Below are positions 56,818 through 64,000 of a DNA stretch of 64,000 nt, piece after piece. The DNA comes from Isoetes taiwanensis. Lineage: Eukaryota; Streptophyta; Lycopodiopsida; Isoetales; Isoetaceae. The stretch covers positions 3,476,074-3,540,073 of the forward strand of contig JAJEKV010000097.1 of NCBI GenBank assembly GCA_021234155.1. Direction: 5' to 3'. Numbering within the stretch: position 1 is the first letter of the stretch; every line of letters starts with the position of its first letter. The translations under genes were made by a program, and so were the position numbers. The notes below the pieces were generated by a model. It ran no database searches, had not been told where the DNA came from, and saw nothing but the letters and a program-made list of their open reading frames with translations.

Positions 56818-59637
56818 GAATATTCTCTTCGAGGCTTCATATCTTCAATTTTGAGTGCTTGCTTTTATTTGTGCTCAGTGGCTGCCAATTTTGACATAGT
56901 TTATAATGGCCTTACAAAGGCCTCAATGGGTTAACTGATGTATGAGAACATACGGGTATGATGGCCTAACATAAGAGATGGTTAAATATGTGACGAAAAA
57001 AGACATGCTTTAGTGCATAATGGTATAATGGGTATAATGGGTGATACCTTATTATTTGCATCGAAAGGTGATTTATAAAAAGGTTTTTGCCTTAGTGCAT
57101 AATGGTATGATGTGTTAAACATGCTTTGGTATGTTTGGGTGTTATGCAAATATTTAGCAATAATAATAAGTTGAATATTGGTTACCTTTCCTTCTACCTA
57201 CTTTTAGGGTTTGAAAAAAAAGGTGAGTTATATGGCGCATCGACCAAAGAATAAGCCCCGGCCGGGTGCGAGTCCTTAGATTTTGTCGGGGAATTTTTGA
57301 GCCCCTGTTTCCCAATTAGGAATTTGGTGGCAGGTTACTTGGACCATGGGGAGTATTAAAGCCTGGTTGCTCAATATTCCCGGGCATATACAATCCGGGA
57401 TGATACATAATTTGTCTCAGAAATTTGTTTGGCCCCTCCGCTTGAGCTACGAAAAAAATTTCTTTGTTGCTGGTGTGGCCGTTTCAGTTCATCGCCGTGC
57501 CTAAGGGTGTGTATCAGAGGGGACCTGGAAAGAAAAGTAAGGGGCCCAGTGATGCCGGCGTGCCTCAGAAGAGGTATGACAGGAATAGCTTCAACAAAAG
57601 ACCCAATGCTTGGTGGAGCTACTTCCAACATGCAAAAAAAAGAAAGGCTTCAAATCGGTTAGCCTTTTGTGGTGTCCTATTTTCCAATTTAACAAGGGCG
57701 AGGCTGTTTTCAAGCTAAGAATTTGTGCAAGGCCGGATTTGGAGTTCGTATTAGCTTAACAAGTTATTAAAATGGGTAAAATACATCCTGGTTCATGCTT
57801 TTTTAGATAATGCAGGATCTTTAAGGGATCTGGTTGAATCCGTCCAAGATAAAAAGCTTGTTTGGCTTAAAAAATGGGTCATGTACAGCAGAATAGGAAG
57901 GAATGTTGAGGCAGTTTACATTCTTGAGGATTTTGTAAGCTTCGTTTAGTACACTTTCTCTTCTAAAATGCTGGTGATGTTTGACTGAAACGGCTTGTTG
58001 GGATTCAGATGTAACCCTTGTATGATGTGGCCTAACAGAGGTAGTAAACCTGCCTTTGATGCTTATGCTGATCCGTCCAGCTTTGATGCTTAGTGACCTA
58101 CATCTTTTACATGTTTATGCATAGTCTTGCATAGCGCTCACTGACCGCCTTGTCTATTTAACTGTGATTGGCACATAAGCTTAGTTACAGGCTACTATCT
58201 TTAATTGTTTATTAATGAAATGACCAATTAATATGAAGATGACTATCTGCAGAATGTTTATCACTGCTTTTTGCCTTTCTCCCATTAAAGATACAAGCTT
58301 GTTTCAGATATTGCTTGTCTCTTTTAAGTTAAGGTTGTTTTCTGTGTATGGCCAGAGTGAAGGCATGCTTATTATTAAGGCTAATAACTTCCATGGTTTA
58401 CTGAGCTGAAACTTTTAAATGGTTAAATGGGTAACTATAGGTGTTTGTAAATGGCTTGGGCTGGCCACTTCAGAATATAATGGGTATCTCAAGAGGCGGC
58501 ATCTTCTTTGGACGTAATGTTTGCATTCGATATTCTTAGTCTGTTAAGGTAGATTTCTCGGGGTTTAATCCCAATCGATTGGCCTGAAAGAAATACTTAG
58601 TGCAGGTACATCCCATACAAATGATTGTTTTAGGCGATATTATGACATGGTTGTGATGGTGCTTAAGCTCTATGAATACTATGAGTGTTTAACATGGTTT
58701 GTTAATTGTCATGGTTAGTGCTGTAGTTGGCAGTCTATCCTCTATCAAACTGGCTTCTTCTACTCGTCAGGGTAGTATAGCTCTAGATTTCATCTAATTT
58801 CTGAAAATAGTAGGTGAAGGGCGAAGAGCCGAGAGTTGTAAAGCTTACCCGACGCCCGCGTGTATAGTTACCATGTTTTTGCTAACTTATGCATTGTTTG
58901 GGTGCGGGGTAACCACGACTCTCTCTCCCGGTTCTATTTTCGAAAAAGATCACTTCTTTGTGGCAAGGTTGTTAAACATGGAATAACCAAAGCCGAGAAC
59001 GCAAATTATTGGTGAGATCCTTCCAACTTTGGGATTATGAATCAAGGGCCGCAGAATCCGGATAGTTGTTTGGATCTTCTCTGCATTTTTATGCTCTTTG
59101 AACAATATTATAGCATGGTTAAAAGGGGTCGGACCAATGGATTATGTATTCAAATGGTCGACTTAAGCTTAAGATATGATAGGAAAAACCGATTATGAAA
59201 ATCTGATCATGAAAGTAACAAAGGAATGAGTTTGAGTATTCAATCATATTAAGAATAAAGTCCGTAAAATCTGCTTATGAATGTTATGTTCCACAGTTTT
59301 GAATTCACGTACAAGTTATGCATATATTGGAGTAAATGTTTTCCTTTGACTAATAATAAATGATTCCAGCTCAAGTTAAGGTTTAAGTTCAAGTTAAAGA
59401 CCAAAATGTAATACTTAAAGCTATCTAGTTAAAGAAAGAAAAGATATATGGATCAAAATTTGACTGGAAGTGTACATTTTGTCATGATAAATCAAGATTA
59501 AATGGAAGTAGGAGTACCTGATGTGGCCTGGCTTAAAACACCAGGATAGATATTGGGAGACATGGTCTTACTCTGAACGAAGCGTTTAATGGTAGTTTTT
59601 AGCATTATTTGTCTGTAGTCTTTGTAAGAACATATTC
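56816..59637 (+). repeat. Long repeat unit C2 (truncated copy of C1)
   Basis: Nearly identical to 53232-56040, except for clusters of differences at CAG/CTG sites in 57230-57660, 58490-58630 and 58830-59180. It stops at AACATATTCGAAGAA, where C1 has only three GAA before ACTGTGACATC and C2 expands into a 146-bp GAA array. The hairpin end present in C1 is therefore missing. Confidence 0.87.
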
Positions 59638-59783
59638 GAAGAAGAAGAAGAAGAAGAAGAAGAAGAAGAAGAAGAAGAAGAAGAAGAAGAAGAAGAAGAA
59701 GAAGAAGAAGAAGAAGAAGAAGAAGAAGAAGAAGAAGAAGAAGAAGAAGAAGAAGAAGAAGAAGAAGAAGAAGAAGAAGAAGA
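59638..59783 (+). repeat. (GAA)n microsatellite 5, about 146 bp
   Basis: Uninterrupted GAA followed by GAGAATATTCTC at 59782-59793. Open frames through it are artefacts of the repeat. Confidence 0.97.
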
Positions 59784-60559
59784 GAATATTCTCTTTGATT
59801 CTTCTAATCTCTTTTATATATTGCAAAATAATTCTAATGGAAGATACCAATGGTAGACAGGCATAAGTATCTATGACAAAAATGCTATATGGTTATGGAA
59901 TCTCACTGACAATTGTGTTTATGGATACCTTTTGTAAATGAAAAACTTGATCCTTCCACATTCTTGATATTTGATGTGGTGTGTTCCAAGTCATCTAATG
60001 GTGTTCAATGGACTAAGTGTGAACAACGTGCATGAGCCATTCCATATGGATGATTCCTTTGATTGGAATAAAATATGACCAAAAGGGGACAATGGGGGCT
60101 ATTATTTTCCTCTAAGGTTGTAGACCCTATGGTAATGGGTCATAAATGGTCCATCCAAAAAGGCAAAAATGCAAAAAGAAAAATGCAAGAAGATTGATGA
60201 TTATCTTTAGTTGCAAACATGAATTTATAGCCCAATAAATGCTCTTTGATGGTTCTAAAAATAGTTTAATGGATGACTTTCACAAGGTGAGAAAATGACA
60301 ATGGTTATACCAATATTAATGGTTGTACTTGGACAATATTAAAGCAAGGGGAGACGTGACTATTTAAAAGAAAACCATGGGTGATGGCAAAAAGCGACAT
60401 TGGCATTTTATTTAGATTGATATGCTCAATAATATTAAGACAAACTTTGTTTTGAAGAGAGTAAGTGCCGAAAATCCAACGGCAAGCAACATGCAAGGGC
60501 TTTATGCATTTGGGGCTTTTCCCAACATATTTTTAGCGCCCAAAAGGGCCGCCTTTGTG

Positions 60560-60590
60560 GCTTGTTGGTTCTGATACCAAAAGCTATGTT
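60560..60590 (-). other. Possible LTR-retrotransposon primer-site junction
   Basis: The minus strand reads CACCTTAACCAACATAGCTT then TTGGTATCAGAACC. That is a CA terminus followed by an initiator-tRNA-like primer site. The plus strand TGTTGGTTAAGG would be an LTR edge. No second LTR, polypurine tract or pol gene was found nearby, so this may be a remnant or chance. Confidence 0.3.
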
Positions 60591-63549
60591 GGTTAAGGTG
60601 CATATTTTGCATAAGTTTTGAAATTTTAATTTCCGCATACTATTGTGAAATTGGGGTCATATTTTTTTTGGCTCTAACTAACCTCTGGGCGCCAAATCGG
60701 CGCCTTCAAGAACCGGTTGTTCACTTCTAAATAGGGCAAAATATCCTAAATAGCTCAAAGATCATAGTGCTTGCTTATCTCAAAGACAAATCGACCGTAC
60801 CAAAAGCATGGGTCGCGATGTGGGCTTTGTGCTAAAATAAACGTGGATTTCCAACGGATAGAGTTAGAACAAGGTATGTATGTGGTTTTGCCCCGACAAG
60901 ATATAGAAAAGATTTTGCTGCTATTGCATCTCGGATCCGCATGCATACAAAGAAAAAATGATGCAAATATGAATAAAAGGCCAAAAATAAGCCGGGTCGG
61001 TTCTTTGGATGATCGCAGGGCTTGACCTTTTTGTGCCACGCTTTGGAAGCAATCACAACTAAGCCCCGATACATGATATGCAAAAATGGGTTCAGATTTG
61101 TTTGGTTGAACAAGATATTGGAGCCCAAAAGCCACTTACATAGACAAGGTTCTAGCTTGGATGAAAAGTCAAGAATAAGGCTCTAGCTCTACAAGCTTCG
61201 ATATTGCGAAGGATGTCATATAATAGTTGCTCCATATACCACGATATTTCTTGGTCTCTTATTATCGTTTGAATCCTTGTTCATCCCGAAAATAATGGGT
61301 CTCAGATCTCAATATGTTGTTATGGCCACAAAAGGCTTTTACTTTGTTATACTTCCTTTCTTGGTGCTAGCTTAGCAGGCAAAACCAAAAGAATGGCTCT
61401 GCCAGATGCTTTTGTATACGCTAGGCATGCTAAATAACTTAGCAACATACTTCTTGAGCCTAAATACAACCTTGGCTGGAGCATTTGAAGATCTTTGCGA
61501 CAGGGTCTATAGCTGGTTGTAATATTTTCCTTCTATCTAATCATAGTTCTCCATTGAGCACCGATTTTGGTGCATTATAGCGATGCAGTGCGGGGTCGAA
61601 TGAAGCAAGATAATGAAGGAAGCTTCGACAATGGAAAAAGCTTTTGGCATTTATCCGTTGGAAGGAGCCAAATTAAGAAATGATTGGCATCGTGGATATG
61701 CATATGCCATTCCTGATTCTCAACCCGATCTTGAACCGGAAATATGCTCATATCTTTGGATGGCTGCAAGACAAGACATGATGCTAGATATCCGGGCGCT
61801 TTTATTCAGTCGGATCGATTATTGATGATAGAAATAAAGCAAGATCTTGTTTGGTATTTCCATCCATAAAATATTTTCTTATGCTACTTCATTAAGACAA
61901 AATTTTAAGTAGGTACAAGCATTGACTTGTATTGCTTTGGAATGTATTAATGAAGTATTCAACGCTATTTGCGATTGATATCTTGATGTATTTGTGCATT
62001 CATCTATTCATGTTGAAAGCGTTCTTTTGATACAATGCTAGATGAAAAAGCAATATATTTGCTATTTTGAGTTTATTAGAATCCTATGTTAAGTCTTATG
62101 TTCTAAATCTTATGTTGAATAATGGAGTAGATAATATGCTAAAATGATATGTTAAAATCGAATTGAGAAAGTTTAACAAGTCAAATTGAGGAAGTTTAAA
62201 ATGTCAAAGATTTGATACTTAAAGAGCAAGGAAATTATCGTGCTATAGAACAAATTATCAACATGAAATATGAATGATGGATATGAACTAAATAAGGGAT
62301 CTGATGCTTAACATATGATCAATATAAATAGTCTTGATGAGTGAAAATTTATCTTGGGATTAAAATAGATTGAATATGAAATTCCATAGCTTATGTTTAA
62401 ATCTGAGATCGATCTGGAAAAGTTTAAAATGATAAAAATATTATGCTATATTGTGAAATTGGCAATGATTATCAAGGTTGCCATCTAGGGTTGGGACTAA
62501 GAAATTAGTTCTCGTCTAATGGTAATGCTTGAAATCATAAGGGGAAGTTTAAAATAATATTATTCCAGGTTTCTTTTTCTTGTTAATGTCACCTCAGGGC
62601 AAAAGGATACAATTGGTGATCAGTGATAAACTGAGAGACCCAATGTACCTTTTGGCCCTTGCACATTTACCGTTTTCACGCTAATTGTGTATTGATTGGC
62701 TGCAGGTACGGGTTCTCTCCTCTAATTGTCTCTATTTTGCTGTTAGAGTTGGCGTTAACGTGGAATTGGAATAGATGGATTCGTAAATGGAACAAGCTGC
62801 ACTTTGACAGTGACACAGATAAGATATGTATACAAATGTGTTTTATACAAGATGGCAAGTATACTCTCTCGTCTTTTGTACTCTATATATTTTGTACTTG
62901 ATTACTACTTGAAAATTAAATGGAAAACTTTATACATTCTTAAGATGGCTATCTGATTTCTTGTATTCTGGATGCAAAACTTTGAAATTGACTAGACTGA
63001 AAAATACTTATTGTGATATAATCTTTATACATCTATTTTGCTATATATGATCATAATTCCAACCAAATAAAGGTTACCTTTGGCTGTGGCTTGGGTTTTA
63101 CCCTTGATGGATATTTGGGAAACATTTACATCTTGAATGGAGCTATATTTTGTATTTATATGCATATATAGTGTAAGTCTAGATGTAAATATGTAAATAA
63201 GAAGAAAATGTGACTTCCATTAGTTAGAGTCTTCTAACTAGCACAGCTCCACTTTATTTGGTTGATTCTCTGGTTCATCTTTTTAACTTCACATAGATGG
63301 GGTGATGGATTTGAGAATGATTTCAATATCTACGATATTGAAGTTCATATGAGATCTTTTATTTGGGACTAACAATATTCTGTCTCTCATTTCTGATGTA
63401 CAGAAAAAGACTATCTGGATATTGCATCTCTTGAATGCAGGTTATGTGGAGGTTGGAGAACCCCATAATTATGATCTTCAGGCTTAATGGATGTTTCAGA
63501 AAGGCCACAAATATATTGTAAGCTTTTATACATCTATAGCTTCAAAAAT

Positions 63550-63858
63550 TGCCTTTGGTCCATTATGCCAAGGCATGTACTTAAGGACTATTGTGCCTTT
63601 AGTACATCTAAACTTTAAATGCTGCCTGGTCCATTGTGCCAAGGCTTAGAGATTCTGGGTCTATTGAACAGAATACTCTATGTTTCAAGATACTCTATAT
63701 TCGTAAATTGCCTTTGGCCCATTGTGCTAAGGCATGTACTTAGGGCCTATTGTGCCTGTAGTACAACTCAAAATTTAAATAAAGCCTATGGTCCATTGCA
63801 CCAAGGCTTAGAGATTCTGGGTCTAATGAACAGAATGCTCTATGTTTCAAGATTCTAG
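63550..63858 (+). repeat. Two about 165-bp tandem units with CATTGTGCC words
   Basis: TTGCCTTTGG-CCATT-TGC, AGGCATGTACTTA, CTATTGTGCCT and AAGGCTTAGAGATTCTGGGT occur once each in 63550-63700 and again in 63710-63858. Related words (TGGCCCATTGTGCCATGG, GGCACAATGTGCC) are found at the same relative place in units A1 (50640-50750) and C1 (56450-56600). Confidence 0.75.
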
Positions 63859-63970
63859 ACAAAGTTACTTTCTTCTGGTGTAAGGAAGTAGGACCCCTCT
63901 TTTTATAGGGGGAGGTCCTACTTTCCTTATAAAAAGAGGTGTCCTACATCCCGAGGGAGGGATTGTGGGA

Positions 63971-64000
63971 GAAGAAGAAGAAGAAGAAGAAGAAGAAGAA
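63971..64000 (+). repeat. (GAA)n microsatellite 6, cut by the window end
   Basis: GAA begins after GGATTGTGGGA, as at the A1 and C1 ends, and continues to the last base of the window. Another unit probably follows. Confidence 0.93.

Larger units (their letters stand above)
59782..63969 (+). repeat. Long repeat unit E
   Basis: Starts with the same GAGAATATTCTCTTTGA as the A units, then is largely unrelated until the 3' part. It has a short coding-like segment at 61613-61825 (MEKAFGIYPLEGAKLRNDWH, then DLEPEICSYLWMAARQD; unidentified). A likely 3' splice site is TTGGCTGCAG at 62705, matching the TTTGGGTGCAG sites of A and C. From about 63070 the sequence resembles A1 50075-50240. It ends with two 165-bp CATTGTGCC-type tandem repeats, the hairpin (63881-63930) and CCCGAGGGAGGG before GAA array 6. 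Confidence 0.75.

Noticed and set aside
47797-64000. Helitron identity for the GAA-bounded units, suggested by the terminal hairpin and gene fragments
   Set aside because: No TC start, no CTRR end, no insertion between A and T, and no Rep/helicase coding were seen; the hairpin lies too far from the unit end.

Overview
This is nuclear DNA from a land plant. I infer this from GT-AG introns, an extensin-type Ser-Pro-rich cell-wall gene, a plastid-type glycine-rich protein gene, a chromodomain Ty3/gypsy retrotransposon with an initiator-tRNA primer site, and several plant-type non-LTR retrotransposons. The very high repeat load, and the many paralogous but decayed units, suggest a large genome; a fern or similar seed-free vascular plant is my guess, but nothing in the window proves it. 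No bacterial, organellar or rRNA block was seen. LAYOUT: 1-4.5 kb is AT-rich sequence with no supported gene. 4.5-7.3 kb (minus) holds the best intact host gene, a six-exon gene for a small, probably plastid, glycine-rich membrane protein (YELLOW LEAF 1-like). 7.8-15.75 kb is a decayed Ty3/gypsy chromovirus on the minus strand, with both LTRs, a primer binding site and a polypurine tract. 15.97-17.23 kb (minus) is a chimera of a transposase-like N-terminus and an extensin fragment. 17.9-27 kb is a plus-strand coding-like district (a gene start, a DGQH/ParB-like fragment, a broken large ORF, an intact FCP1-like HAD phosphatase) with one minus-strand exon of a transposon-associated (DUF8039-like) domain; it is studded with about 20 copies of a short palindrome and with foldback tandem repeats. 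27.2-29.2 kb is an extensin gene with two frame breaks. 29.9-45.6 kb is a pair of long inverted repeats, invaded by two 5'-truncated LINEs and one nearly full-length LINE of another type; a SINE-like insertion lies near the left arm. 45.7-46.6 kb is a tandem duplication. 47.8-64 kb is an array of five long repeat units (A1, A2, C1, C2, E), each starting at a (GAA)n tract followed by the palindrome GAGAATATTCTC; three of the five end with a shared hairpin. HOW THE PARTS RELATE: little here works as an operon-like system. The host genes that look usable are the plastid protein gene and the phosphatase ORF; the extensin would need two frame corrections. The rest is a record of retrotransposition, template switching and segmental duplication. 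A caveat affects all coding calls: recent duplicate copies within the window differ almost only at CAG/CTG sites, in clusters. This looks like systematic base-calling or consensus error at CHG-methylated cytosines and could by itself create many of the frameshifts described below.
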